Assembly (NCBI RefSeq): GCF_918697925.1
Contig: NZ_CAKKMF010000007.1
Coordinates: 22,955-86,954, forward strand
Direction: 5' to 3'
Source: Arthrobacter sp. Bi26
Lineage (GTDB): Bacteria; Actinomycetota; Actinomycetes; Actinomycetales; Micrococcaceae
Length of the DNA: 64,000 nucleotides
The notes below the pieces were generated by a model, which saw only the letters and a list, made by a program, of their open reading frames with translations, had not been told where the DNA came from and did no database searches. Positions 35,356-43,776 of the stretch are shown in pieces. Numbering within the stretch: the first letter of the stretch is position 1; each line of letters begins with the position of its first letter. The translations under genes were made by a program, and so were the position numbers.

Positions 35356-36555
35356 TCAGCGGAAGGCGGGCAGACCCGTGATGTGCTGGCCCAGGATCAG
35401 GGTGTGGACCTCGTCGGTGCCCTCGTAGGTGCGGACGGATTCCAGGTTGGCGGCGTGCCGCAGCGGGGAATGGTCCAGCGTGATGCCGTTGCCGCCCAGG
35501 ATGGTGCGCGCCTCCCGGGCAATAGCGATCGCTTCCCGCACGTTGTTCAGCTTGCCGAGCGAGATTTGCTCCGGACGCAGCGTGCCGGCGTCCTTGAGCC
35601 GGCCCAGGTGCAGGGCCAGCAGGGTGCCCTTCTGGATTTCCAGGAGCATGTTCACGAGCTTCTCCTGCGTCAGCTGGTATCCGGCCAGCGGCTTGCCGAA
35701 CTGCAGCCGCTCCTGGGCATAGGCCAGGGCGGCCTCGTAGGAATCCCGGGCGGCGCCCATCGCACCCCACGCGATCCCGTACCGGGCCTCGTTCAGGCAG
35801 GAGAAGGGGCCCCGCAGCCCCCGCGCCGCCGGCAGCAGCGCCTCCGGGCCCAGCCGGACGGCGTCGAACGTGATGTCGCACTGGATGGAGGCGCGCATCG
35901 AAAGCTTCTGCCCGATCGGCGTCGCGGTGACGCCCGCGGTGCCGGCCGGGACGAGGAATCCGCGCACGCCGTCGTCGGTCATGGCCCACACCACCAGCAC
36001 ATCCGCCACGGACGCGAGCCCGATCCAGCGTTTGGCGCCGTCCAAGATCCAGCCGGCGTCGCTGCCGGTCCCGTCGGGGCGGGCAAAGGTGGTCATGGAT
36101 GCCGGATCCGATCCGGCTGTGGGCTCGGTTAGGGCAAACGCGCCGATCAGCTCGCCGGCGGCCATCCGGGGGAGCCACTCCTGCTTTTGGTCCTCGGAGC
36201 CCCACTTGTGGATGGCTGTCATGGCGAGGGAGCCCTGCACTGAGACGAACGTGCGGACGCCGGAATCGCCGGCCTCGAGTTCCATGGCCGCGAGGCCATA
36301 TTCGACGGCGGAGCGGCCGGGGCAGCCGTAGCCCTCCAGGTGCATGCCAAGCACGCCGAGCTCGCCAAGTTCCGGGGCGAGTTCCAGGGGGAACACGGCG
36401 TCCTCGTACCAGCCGGCGATATCGGGACGGATCCGCTGGTTCGTGAAATCGCGGACGCGCTCGCGCACGGTGCGCTCCTCCGCGCTCAGCAGGGAATCGA
36501 TCGCCAGGACATCGGAAACGTCGGAATCGTGGGGAATGCCAGCTTCGTTGCTCAT
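35356..36555 (-). CDS. Acyl-CoA dehydrogenase, glutaryl-CoA dehydrogenase-like
   Basis: 399 residues. FALTEPTAGSDPASMTTFARPDG is the FAD and substrate motif, LQFGKPLAGYQLTQEKLVNML a conserved helix, and the catalytic Glu sits in YEGTDEVHTLILGQHITG at the position used by glutaryl-CoA dehydrogenases. It oxidises an acyl-CoA with FAD, passing electrons to ETF. It ends the minus-strand set that follows the APC permease, nine bases away, so it may belong to that transcript. Confidence 0.88.
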   Translation of the reverse strand: MSNEAGIPHDSDVSDVLAIDSLLSAEERTVRERVRDFTNQRIRPDIAGWYEDAVFPLELAPELGELGVLGMHLEGYGCPGRSAVEYGLAAMELEAGDSGVRTFVSVQGSLAMTAIHKWGSEDQKQEWLPRMAAGELIGAFALTEPTAGSDPASMTTFARPDGTGSDAGWILDGAKRWIGLASVADVLVVWAMTDDGVRGFLVPAGTAGVTATPIGQKLSMRASIQCDITFDAVRLGPEALLPAARGLRGPFSCLNEARYGIAWGAMGAARDSYEAALAYAQERLQFGKPLAGYQLTQEKLVNMLLEIQKGTLLALHLGRLKDAGTLRPEQISLGKLNNVREAIAIAREARTILGGNGITLDHSPLRHAANLESVRTYEGTDEVHTLILGQHITGLPAFR

Positions 36556-36564
36556 GCCAGCATC

Positions 36565-38106
36565 CTACGGCCGCACCGTACTCTCGGGCTGAGTCCGTGC
36601 CGCGGCGGGCTGGTGCCGCAGGAAATAGCCCCGCGTGGACGGCGCGAAACGGCAGACGGCGGCCAGCGCCACGCCCAGTACCAGGAGCAGCACGCCGCTG
36701 ACGAAGGCCCCGCCGACGCCGAAGATCTGCGTATCACCGTAGTCCGGATCCCACATCTGCACCGCCGAGACGAAGAATGCCGCAGTCAGCATGAAAGCGC
36801 CGAGCAGGGGCATGACGCCGCGGAACCAGAAGTTCCGGGCCGAGCCGCGCAGGGTCGCGCGGAAGTACCAGACGCAGGCAAAGCCGGTCAGGGCGTAATA
36901 GAAAGCGATGAACAAGCTGATTGAACTGATCGAGTCGGCGAGCAGGTTCTCGCTCACCAGGCTCATCAGGACGTAGTAGGCAACGGCCGCGGCGCCCATG
37001 ACCTGGGTGGAATATCCCGGCGTCTGATTGCGCGGGTGGACCTCGCCGAACCTGGGAGGCAAGGCGCCGTGCACGCCCATGGACAATGTACCGCGGGCGG
37101 TAGGGAGGATGGTGGTCTGGGTCGAGGACAGCACCGATGCCAGGACGGCGACGACGATCAGCCAGCCCCAGGGGCCCAGCACCACGTCCTTCATGGCGAG
37201 GAAGACGTCGTTCTGGTTGGCCTCGTTGGCCAGCCCGATCCCGTCCGTGCCCACTGTGGCGTACATCATCACCAGGAGGGCCACGGAGACGTAGATTACG
37301 ACGAGGACAAGCGCCGAAATGACGGCGCCGCGGCCGGGGGTGGTGCCGGGGTTCTCGGTCTCCTCGTTCACCGCGAGGCAGGTGTCCCAGCCCCAGTAGA
37401 TGAACAGTGCCAGCAGGGCACCATGCACCACCGCGCCGGGATCGGCGAAGGCGCCGGCGGGGTTGAACCACTCAAAATCGAACGCCTGACCGGTTGCGGC
37501 CCCGCCGGGAACTCCGCCCGTGATCCTGAAAATAATCGCCACGGCGAAGATGCCCAGCGAGAGGTACTGCACGTAGGTCAGGACCCGCTGGACATGTTCC
37601 CCGAGGCGTATGCCGCGGTAGTTCACCAGGGTCATGAACACGATGAACAGCACGCCGGTGGCGGTGACCACCAGGCTGTTCCCGGCCAGGGAACCGTCGC
37701 CGATCAGCAGCCACAGGTACTGCCCGGCGACCTGTGCGAGGTTGGCCAGGACCACGACGCCCGCCAGGGCAACGCCCCACCCGCCCAGCCAGCCGGCCCA
37801 TGGACCGAAGGCCCGGCGGGCCCAGATGAAGGTGGTCCCGCAGTCCGGCATGGCGCTGTTGAGCTCACGGAAGGCGAAGGCGATGAAGAGCACGGGCACG
37901 AAGCCCAGCAGCAGGATTAATGGAGTGTAATTGCCGTTGACCGCCACGATCAGGCCCAGGGTCGCCGCGAGCGAATAGACCGGCGCGGTGGAGGCCAACC
38001 CCAGCATCACGGAGTCTCCGAGGTCCAGGATCCCGGCCCGCAGTCCCTTGGCGGGAACTGCCGCGGGGGCCCCGGGGCCGCCGGCCGTCGTCGTCTCGGT
38101 GCTCAT
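36565..38106 (-). CDS. APC-family amino-acid/polyamine permease in the YgiB-YgiC-like operon
   Basis: 513 residues with about 12 membrane segments. LGDSVMLGLASTAPVYSLAATLGLI is the first-helix substrate motif of the APC superfamily and IYWGWDTCLAVNEETENPGTTPGRGAVIS the helix-6/loop signature. The start (ATG 38106) overlaps the stop of the glutathionylspermidine-synthase-like gene by four bases, so the two are translationally coupled. The permease probably supplies an amino acid or polyamine to that ATP-grasp ligase; the substrate is inference. Confidence 0.88.
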   Translation of the reverse strand: MSTETTTAGGPGAPAAVPAKGLRAGILDLGDSVMLGLASTAPVYSLAATLGLIVAVNGNYTPLILLLGFVPVLFIAFAFRELNSAMPDCGTTFIWARRAFGPWAGWLGGWGVALAGVVVLANLAQVAGQYLWLLIGDGSLAGNSLVVTATGVLFIVFMTLVNYRGIRLGEHVQRVLTYVQYLSLGIFAVAIIFRITGGVPGGAATGQAFDFEWFNPAGAFADPGAVVHGALLALFIYWGWDTCLAVNEETENPGTTPGRGAVISALVLVVIYVSVALLVMMYATVGTDGIGLANEANQNDVFLAMKDVVLGPWGWLIVVAVLASVLSSTQTTILPTARGTLSMGVHGALPPRFGEVHPRNQTPGYSTQVMGAAAVAYYVLMSLVSENLLADSISSISLFIAFYYALTGFACVWYFRATLRGSARNFWFRGVMPLLGAFMLTAAFFVSAVQMWDPDYGDTQIFGVGGAFVSGVLLLVLGVALAAVCRFAPSTRGYFLRHQPAAARTQPESTVRP

Positions 38107-39323
38107 AGGGCGATACCTGCCTTGCTGGAGTGGGCCTGGTTCGAGGTCGGAACCGGCGGGGCCGGCGCGTCAATTGTGTTGGGAACGAAGCGGCAGAAGT
38201 AGTCCGTGATGGGCCCGTCCGATTCGCGGATGCCACAGCCGACTGATTCGCCGTCGACCACCCAGAGCCCGAGCACCGGGCGGTTGCCGTCGAAATCGGG
38301 AAGGGCGTGGAACTGCTGGTAACACCAGCCTTCCCGGCCATAGTCGCCGGGCTGTTCCAGGTCGATGCCGGCGGCGTGGATCTTGATGTTGTCCCCTTCG
38401 CGGCCGTGCAGCGGCTTGGCCACCCACTCCTTGAGCGGTCCCGGGCCGTCGAGATAGGCCGGTAGCAGGTTGGGGTGGTCCGGGTACAGGTGCCATAGCG
38501 CCGCGAGCAGGGCCTTGTTGGACAGGAGCATCTTCCAGGCGGGCTCCACCCAGCGCGGATTGTGGGCGCGCTGGAGCAGCCGGTGCCCGAACGGCTCCGT
38601 CATCATCAGTTCCCAGGGGTAGAGCTTGAACATGGTGCTGATCATGAAGTTGTCCAGGTCCACGAAGCGGTTGAGGTTCGGGTCCCAGCCGATGTCGGAC
38701 ATGTTGATCCCGATCGTGGTCCAGCCGGCCTGGCCCGCGACGTCCCGCATATAGGCTGCCGTCATCCAGTCCTCGCCGGATTGTTCCTCCTCGGAATGGG
38801 CGATGTGGAGCGTGCTCATGCCGGTGCGGTACTGCACTCTCTTCCACTGCCTGATGAGGGCTTCATGGATGCCGTTCCACTGGTCCTTTTCGGGAAAGAC
38901 GTCCTGCAGCCAAAACCACTGGGCGACGGCTGCCTCGATGAGCCCGGTGGGGGTGTCGGCGTTGTATTCGAGCATCTTGGCCGGCCCACCCCGGCCGTCG
39001 TAGACGAAGTCGAAGCGGCCGTAGACGTCCACATCGCCGGCCTGCAGCGATTCGGCCGCGAGCTCCAGTGCCTGCGGCCCGATCCCGATCCCGCCCATGG
39101 CGCCGGTGGCCAGGAACTTTGCGGCCTCGAGGCACATGCGGTGCATGTCCTCCGCCGTCTGTTCGAGAGTCTCCACTTCGTCCATGGTGAATTCGTAGTA
39201 GGCGCCCTCGTGCCAGTACTCGACGTTCGTGCCGTCGGGCAGGGCGGTGGTGGAGAAGACGAGGCCTTGTGATTCGATGTGCTCTTTCCAGTCCGGCCTC
39301 GGCACGGATCCCAGTCGTATCAT
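38103..39323 (-). CDS. Glutathionylspermidine synthase-like ATP-grasp ligase (YgiC/YjfC family)
   Basis: 406 residues. GRFDFVYDGRGGPAKMLEYNADTPTGLIEAAVAQWFWLQDVFP, around residues 102-146, is the signature of the glutathionylspermidine synthase C-terminal ATP-grasp fold. Only the synthetase-like domain is present, not the amidase. In E. coli the relatives YgiC and YjfC lack proven glutathionylspermidine synthase activity, and actinobacteria use mycothiol rather than glutathione, so the acceptor and the acyl donor here are open. GGGAGG precedes ATG 39323, two bases after the YgiB-like stop; the permease start overlaps its own stop. Confidence 0.87.
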   Translation of the reverse strand: MIRLGSVPRPDWKEHIESQGLVFSTTALPDGTNVEYWHEGAYYEFTMDEVETLEQTAEDMHRMCLEAAKFLATGAMGGIGIGPQALELAAESLQAGDVDVYGRFDFVYDGRGGPAKMLEYNADTPTGLIEAAVAQWFWLQDVFPEKDQWNGIHEALIRQWKRVQYRTGMSTLHIAHSEEEQSGEDWMTAAYMRDVAGQAGWTTIGINMSDIGWDPNLNRFVDLDNFMISTMFKLYPWELMMTEPFGHRLLQRAHNPRWVEPAWKMLLSNKALLAALWHLYPDHPNLLPAYLDGPGPLKEWVAKPLHGREGDNIKIHAAGIDLEQPGDYGREGWCYQQFHALPDFDGNRPVLGLWVVDGESVGCGIRESDGPITDYFCRFVPNTIDAPAPPVPTSNQAHSSKAGIAL

Positions 39324-39325
39324 CC

Positions 39326-39937
39326 CTAGCCTCCCGTGCTTCCGCCCTTGGCGCTGCCGCCAAAGCCGCCCCTGCTGACCGTGCCGCCCGTGCGGCTGTA
39401 TCCCGTGGACGCCTTGGCCCCGGTGGGAACAGTCCTGCTGTAGCTGGGGTAGCCTGACCGGTTCTGGCCCACCCCGGGCACGCTGGCGCCGCGGGAGTAG
39501 AAGTACCAGGCATAGACGCCGGAGCTGCGGCCGTCTGTGCTGCTGTTATTGCACTGGGCGTCCTCGACGCGCTCGCCGGTGCCGTCGTTGAAACACACCT
39601 GGGCGTAGTCGGCCTCGTCCTCGTTGCTGGCCACCATGGCGGTGATAGTGCCGGCCAGGAGCGCCGTGACGCCCAGCCCGACGACGACGGTGCGGCGCTG
39701 CGAGCGTTTCCTCCGCGCGGCCGCGCTCGCCAGTTCGCGCTCGCGTTCCCGGGCGAAGGGGTCAAAGACGGCGCCGGGGGCAGCGGTGTCTGCCGGAAGC
39801 CCCGGCGGCGCGGGCTGGCCGGACTGGTTCTGCAGCTCGGGCCGCAGCTCGGGCTGTGGAACCTGCCACGGAGGCTGCTTCCGGTCCTGCCGTTGCTTAT
39901 CCGGGTGCTTATCCGGGTGCTCGTCGTTGCGGCCCAA
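39326..39937 (-). CDS. YgiB/DUF1190-like membrane-anchored protein
   Basis: 203 residues. A charged, Pro/Gln-rich N-terminus with an HPDKHPDK repeat is followed by one membrane helix at about 83-104. The outer segment has two Cys (YAQVCFNDGTGERVEDAQC). It ends in a Tyr/Ser/Gly-rich tail with the signature TVSRGGFG (186-193), which matches the end of E. coli YgiB. TTG at 39937 has GAGGGGA five to eight bases upstream. The gene order YgiB-YgiC is kept from proteobacteria, here with a permease as third member. Confidence 0.75.
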   Translation of the reverse strand: MGRNDEHPDKHPDKQRQDRKQPPWQVPQPELRPELQNQSGQPAPPGLPADTAAPGAVFDPFARERERELASAAARRKRSQRRTVVVGLGVTALLAGTITAMVASNEDEADYAQVCFNDGTGERVEDAQCNNSSTDGRSSGVYAWYFYSRGASVPGVGQNRSGYPSYSRTVPTGAKASTGYSRTGGTVSRGGFGGSAKGGSTGG

Positions 39938-39957
39938 ATGCGTCCCCTCACGTATGG

Positions 39958-39981
39958 CCGCGGGACGTGTTTGTCCCGCGG
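39958..39981. promoter_or_regulatory. Palindrome between the YgiB-like and MOSC genes
   Basis: Arms CCGCGGGAC (39958-39966) and GTCCCGCGG (39973-39981) with a 6-base GTGTTT centre, 21 bases upstream of the YgiB-like start and in the shared divergent promoter region. It could be an operator for the minus-strand operon. Confidence 0.4.
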
Positions 39982-40127
39982 AAGGCTTGCGTGCGTTTCC
40001 CGACGCCAGCCTAACCGGCCTCCGGATCCCGGACGATGGATGGGCTCCACGTGTCTGCGGTGCCGGCCGGGCCAGCGTGCCCGAGCCGAGTCCGGTGCCC
40101 GGCCGTGCGCAGGCCTACACTGGTGCC

Positions 40128-40781
40128 ATGGAAACCGCATCTGTGCTTGCTGTCTGCAGGGTTCACCAGCTGCTCGATGATCCCGGCAGCGTCGGGGTCA
40201 CCGCGATCGACAAGCGCCCCGTGGACGGTCCGGTGCGGGTCCACAAGCTCGGCCTGCGCGGTGATGTCCAGGCCAGCAGGATCCATCACGGCGGCGAGGA
40301 CCAGGCACTCTACGCGTATTCGCAGGACGACGCCGACTACTGGGCCGGCGAGCTCGGGCGGGACCTGCCGCCGGGCACCTTCGGCGAAAACCTGCGGATC
40401 ACGGGCCTCAACGCCTCCAACGCCGTGATCGGCGAACGCTGGAAGATCGGACTGGACGTCGAGGTGGAGGTCACCTCCCCGCGCATCCCCTGCGCCACCT
40501 TCCAGCGCCGGATGGGCGAGCCGCACTGGGTCAAGCGGTTCACCGAGGCGGGCCGGGTGGGCACCTACCTCCGGGTGGTCCGGACCGGCAACATCGAAGC
40601 CGGGAACCACATCCACCGGCTCTTTGTCCCCGCGCACGGGGTGACGATCGCCAAGTGGTTCACCGATCCCACCCTGGAGGACATGGAGGCCCTGCGCGAC
40701 GCCGACGCCGACGGCCAGATCCGCCTGCAGCCCGAGTACCACCAGGGCTTCGAGCAGCTGCAGCGCCGCCTCGGGGTCTAG
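40128..40781 (+). CDS. MOSC domain protein (YiiM-like)
   Basis: 217 residues. RVHKLGLRGDVQASRIHHGGEDQALYAYSQDDADYWAGELGRDLPPGTFGENLRITGLN is the MOSC core; the conserved Cys falls in TSPRIPCATFQRRMGEPHWVKRFTEAGRVGTYLRV. MOSC proteins bind molybdenum cofactor and support reduction of N-hydroxylated substrates (YiiM) or sulfur transfer. ATG at 40128 was taken over a longer upstream frame that lacks homology. Monocistronic. Confidence 0.9.
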   Translation: METASVLAVCRVHQLLDDPGSVGVTAIDKRPVDGPVRVHKLGLRGDVQASRIHHGGEDQALYAYSQDDADYWAGELGRDLPPGTFGENLRITGLNASNAVIGERWKIGLDVEVEVTSPRIPCATFQRRMGEPHWVKRFTEAGRVGTYLRVVRTGNIEAGNHIHRLFVPAHGVTIAKWFTDPTLEDMEALRDADADGQIRLQPEYHQGFEQLQRRLGV

Positions 40782-41170
40782 GACTGGTGCGCCGGTGTGC
40801 GCAAGCTCACCGTCCGCCGTCGGCCTCTCAATTTCCACTGTTCTGATCCATGCCCTACACTTGAAATATCCCCCACTCCGGAAATCCCTTATTCCTGCCC
40901 AATTCTTGAGGCAGGACTGGCAAGTGTTGGGGCCCGCAAATGTGATGCGGGCATTTTCATAGGGAGAGCCGGCAAAAGAAAACGCTGTACAGACTGCTGG
41001 GATAGCAGCCAAGAGATGCAGCGGGAAGTCCTGCCACGGGATTGCGAAAGCGCCGGACTTCTATGTGACCCGCCGGTCAACGTACGCCCGGCAATTCGTG
41101 TCACGCGTACTGCGGCTCCGCTCACCTCGGGTTGTGCCGCTTGGCCCCTATGGATGAGGAAATTTCACCT
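40782..41170 (+). promoter_or_regulatory. Long leader region of the DEAD-box helicase gene
   Basis: 389 bases without a convincing gene. It holds a hairpin CCTGCC/GGCAGG (40894-40915) and a second one GCCCGCA/TGCGGGC (40932-40952) followed by ATTTTC, which looks like an attenuator or terminator. Long structured leaders are usual for cold-shock helicase genes, so RNA-level control is plausible. Open frames across this region lack a ribosome binding site and family resemblance. Confidence 0.5.
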
Positions 41171-43288
41171 ATGCCCGAAAATCAGAACAACTCCGTCGAC
41201 ACCGAAACCGTTCAGAGCGACGTCGAGACTTCTGAAACGGCTGCACCCGCAGCCGGCTCCGCCCCGGAATTCACCGAGGCTCCTGCGAACTTTGTAGCAC
41301 CGGCCGCCGAGGCTGCCCCGCAGGCTGACACCAAGACCGAGGCCACTTCCGCCCCGGCCAAGGATGAGGACGCCGAGGAAGAAGGCGTCAAGTTCGTAGA
41401 CCTCGGCATCGACGGCCGTGTCCTCGCTGCCCTGCAGGACGTCGGCTACGAGAAGCCGTCCCCGATCCAGGCAGCAACCATCCCGCTGCTGCTCGAAGGC
41501 CGCGACGTCGTGGGCCTGGCCCAGACCGGTACCGGTAAGACTGCAGCTTTCGCAGTACCGGCACTGTCCCGTCTGGCCGAGCTCCACGACCTCAACGGCC
41601 CCTCCCGCAAGACCCAGGCCCTGGTGCTGGCTCCCACCCGCGAGCTCGCCCTCCAGGTTGCCGAGGCCTTCACCTCCTACGCCAAGCACATCGACGACTT
41701 CACCGTCCTCCCGGTGTACGGCGGCTCCGCCTACGGCCCCCAGCTCGCCGGCCTGCGCCGCGGCGCCCAGGTTGTCGTCGGTACCCCCGGCCGTGTCATC
41801 GACCACATCTCCAAGGGTTCCCTCGATCTGTCCGAACTCCAGTACCTCGTGCTGGATGAGGCCGACGAGATGCTCCGCATGGGCTTCGCCGAAGACGTGG
41901 AGCAGATCTTCCAGCAGACCCCCGCGGGCCGCCAGGTTGCGCTGTTCTCCGCCACGATGCCGAGCCAGATCCGCCGGCTCTCCAAGCAGTACCTGAACAA
42001 CCCGGCCGAGGTGCAGGTCAAGTCCAAGACCACCACGGGCGCCAACACCCGCCAGCGCTACCTGCAGGTCATGGGCCCGCACAAGCTCGACGCGCTGACC
42101 CGCATCCTCGAGGTCGAAGAGTTCGAGGGCGTCATCGCCTTCGTGCGGACCAAGATGGCCACCGAGGACCTCGCCGACAAGCTGCGCTCCCGCGGATTCC
42201 AGGCTGCCGCCATCAACGGCGACATCCCGCAGCAGCAGCGTGAGCGCACGGTCGAGGCCCTGCGCGACGGCAAGATCGACATCCTTGTCGCCACCGACGT
42301 CGCCGCCCGCGGCCTGGACGTCGAGCGCGTCAGCCACGTGGTCAACTACGACATCCCGCACGACACCGAGTCCTACGTCCACCGCATCGGCCGCACCGGC
42401 CGCGCAGGCCGTTCCGGCGACGCGATCCTGTTCATGACGCCGCGCGAGAAGTACCTGCTGCGTTCCATCGAGAAGGCAACCCGCCAGCCGGTGGAGCAGA
42501 TGCACCTGCCCACGGCCGAGACCGTCAACACGCTGCGCCTGGGCAAGTTCGCCGAGCGCATCACGGAGACCCTCGAGTCCGAGGACGTAGCCGCGTTCCG
42601 CGACCTCATCTCCTCCTACGAGGAAGAGCACAACGTGCCGGCCTCGGAGATCGCCGCCGCACTGGCCGTCATGGCCCAGGGCGGACAGCCGCTCCTGGTC
42701 AAGGAACTGCCGGCAGCGCCCGAGTTCCAGAAGCGCGAGCGCTCCAAGGACGGCTTCGGCTCACGCGGCCCGACCCGCACCCTGACCGAGGGCAACGCCA
42801 CCTACCGGATCGCCGTCGGACGCCGCCAGCGCGTCATGCCGGGTTCCATCGTTGGCGCCATTGCCAATGAAGGCGGCATCTCCTCGGCCCAGATCGGCGG
42901 CATCGACATCCGCTCGGATCACTCCCTCGTGGAGCTCCCGGCGGACCTCAGCGCCGATCAGCTGAAGGCCCTGTCCCGCACCCGGATCGGCGGCGAGCTG
43001 ATCCACCTCGAGCTCGACAACGGCCGCAAGCCCTCCGGGGACCGCGGCTCCTACCAGGGCAACCGTGGCGGCGACCGCGGCGGGGACCGTGGTGGCTACT
43101 CCGGTGGCAGCGGCAACTTCAAGGGCAACGGCGGCTTCAAGCGCGAATTCCGCAAGGGCGACGGCGAGCGGTCCTCCGCTGACCGTGGCGGCCGCTCCTT
43201 CAGCGAGCGCTCCGAGCAGCGCACCTTCGGTGCCGACACCCGCAAGCCTCGCACCGAAGGCGGCTTCAAGCCCCGCAACAAGTGGTAA
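41171..43288 (+). CDS. deaD: DEAD-box ATP-dependent RNA helicase (DeaD/CsdA-like)
   Basis: 705 residues. An acidic Ala/Glu-rich N-terminus (1-75) precedes the helicase core: Q-motif (GYEKPSPIQ), Walker A AQTGTGKT near 117, DEAD near 229, SAT near 260 and HRIGRTGRAGR near 403. A DbpA-type RNA-binding domain (YRIAVGRRQRVMPGSIVGAIANEGG) is near 550, and an RGG/Gly-Asp-Arg-rich tail follows. Such proteins unwind RNA in ribosome assembly and cold adaptation. ATG 41171 has GAGGAAA nine bases upstream; ATG 41150 has no such site. A hairpin terminator follows. Confidence 0.93.
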   Translation: MPENQNNSVDTETVQSDVETSETAAPAAGSAPEFTEAPANFVAPAAEAAPQADTKTEATSAPAKDEDAEEEGVKFVDLGIDGRVLAALQDVGYEKPSPIQAATIPLLLEGRDVVGLAQTGTGKTAAFAVPALSRLAELHDLNGPSRKTQALVLAPTRELALQVAEAFTSYAKHIDDFTVLPVYGGSAYGPQLAGLRRGAQVVVGTPGRVIDHISKGSLDLSELQYLVLDEADEMLRMGFAEDVEQIFQQTPAGRQVALFSATMPSQIRRLSKQYLNNPAEVQVKSKTTTGANTRQRYLQVMGPHKLDALTRILEVEEFEGVIAFVRTKMATEDLADKLRSRGFQAAAINGDIPQQQRERTVEALRDGKIDILVATDVAARGLDVERVSHVVNYDIPHDTESYVHRIGRTGRAGRSGDAILFMTPREKYLLRSIEKATRQPVEQMHLPTAETVNTLRLGKFAERITETLESEDVAAFRDLISSYEEEHNVPASEIAAALAVMAQGGQPLLVKELPAAPEFQKRERSKDGFGSRGPTRTLTEGNATYRIAVGRRQRVMPGSIVGAIANEGGISSAQIGGIDIRSDHSLVELPADLSADQLKALSRTRIGGELIHLELDNGRKPSGDRGSYQGNRGGDRGGDRGGYSGGSGNFKGNGGFKREFRKGDGERSSADRGGRSFSERSEQRTFGADTRKPRTEGGFKPRNKW

Positions 43289-43304
43289 CCACTAGCACTA
43301 TCTG

Positions 43305-43337
43305 AGAACGGGCCGGCTCCCTGAGCCGGCCCGTTCT
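43305..43337 (+). terminator. Terminator of the DEAD-box helicase gene
   Basis: 14-bp perfect stem AGAACGGGCCGGCT (43305-43318) with 43324-43337 and a CCCTG loop, followed by TGCTTT, starting 16 bases after the helicase stop. Confidence 0.88.
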
Positions 43338-43521
43338 TGCTTTAAGCATTCCGCCCCGTGTTCGCTTCGTCACAGCCGCGGCGGCCGACCGGTCCGGGGT
43401 GCCGTTTTAGGCTCTCAGGACCGTGCTGGGAGCCCGGATTTCCGTCGGTTTCGGCCCGTCCGACGCCGTCCGGCCGCCGATTTGTTGGTGGGCGAATCTT
43501 CCGGTAGAGTATTTACTCGTT

Positions 43522-43593
43522 GCCCCCCTAGCTCAGTGGTAGAGCGCGTTCTTGGTAAGAACGAGGTCACCGGATCGATTCCGGTGGGGGGCT
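43522..43593 (+). tRNA. tRNA-Thr (anticodon GGT)
   Basis: The acceptor stem GCCCCCC pairs with GGGGGGC; the anticodon arm CGTTC-TTGGTAA-GAACG shows GGT; the T-arm is ACCGG-ATCGATT-CCGGT. CCA is not encoded. Lies 62 bases before tRNA-Met. Confidence 0.95.
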
Positions 43594-43655
43594 CTGGATG
43601 AGGGCCTGTGTCAAGGCGGTTTTTGACCGGCTTAGCGCAGGTTTTCCTCATTTAT

Positions 43656-43729
43656 GGCGGTGTAGCTCAGTTGGTTAGAGCGCACGACTCATAATCGTGA
43701 GGTCGGGAGATCGAGCCTCCCCACCGCTA
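43656..43729 (+). tRNA. tRNA-Met, elongator (anticodon CAT)
   Basis: The acceptor stem GGCGGTG pairs with CACCGCT (one G-U pair); the anticodon arm CACGA-CTCATAA-TCGTG shows CAT, and GGTTAGAGC in the D-arm fits elongator Met rather than initiator. A tRNA-Ile with lysidine-modified CAT is the alternative but less likely. The island repeat begins six bases after it. Confidence 0.9.
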
Positions 43730-43735
43730 CAGGCA

Positions 43736-43776
43736 AGACCCCCGGAATCCTTGAGATTCCGGGGGTCTTTCTGTCT
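43736..43776. repeat. Left copy of a 41-bp perfect direct repeat (terminator hairpin; possible attL)
   Basis: Identical over 41 bases to 48992-49032. It contains the hairpin AGACCCCCGGAATC/GATTCCGGGGGTCT followed by TTCTGTCT, so it also acts as the terminator of tRNA-Met. The two copies bracket 5.2 kb of gene-poor and accessory sequence. Confidence 0.9.

Noticed and set aside
40797..41297. Open frame upstream of and overlapping the DEAD-box helicase
   Set aside because: No ribosome binding site, mixed composition, and it runs into the helicase in another frame; treated as leader.
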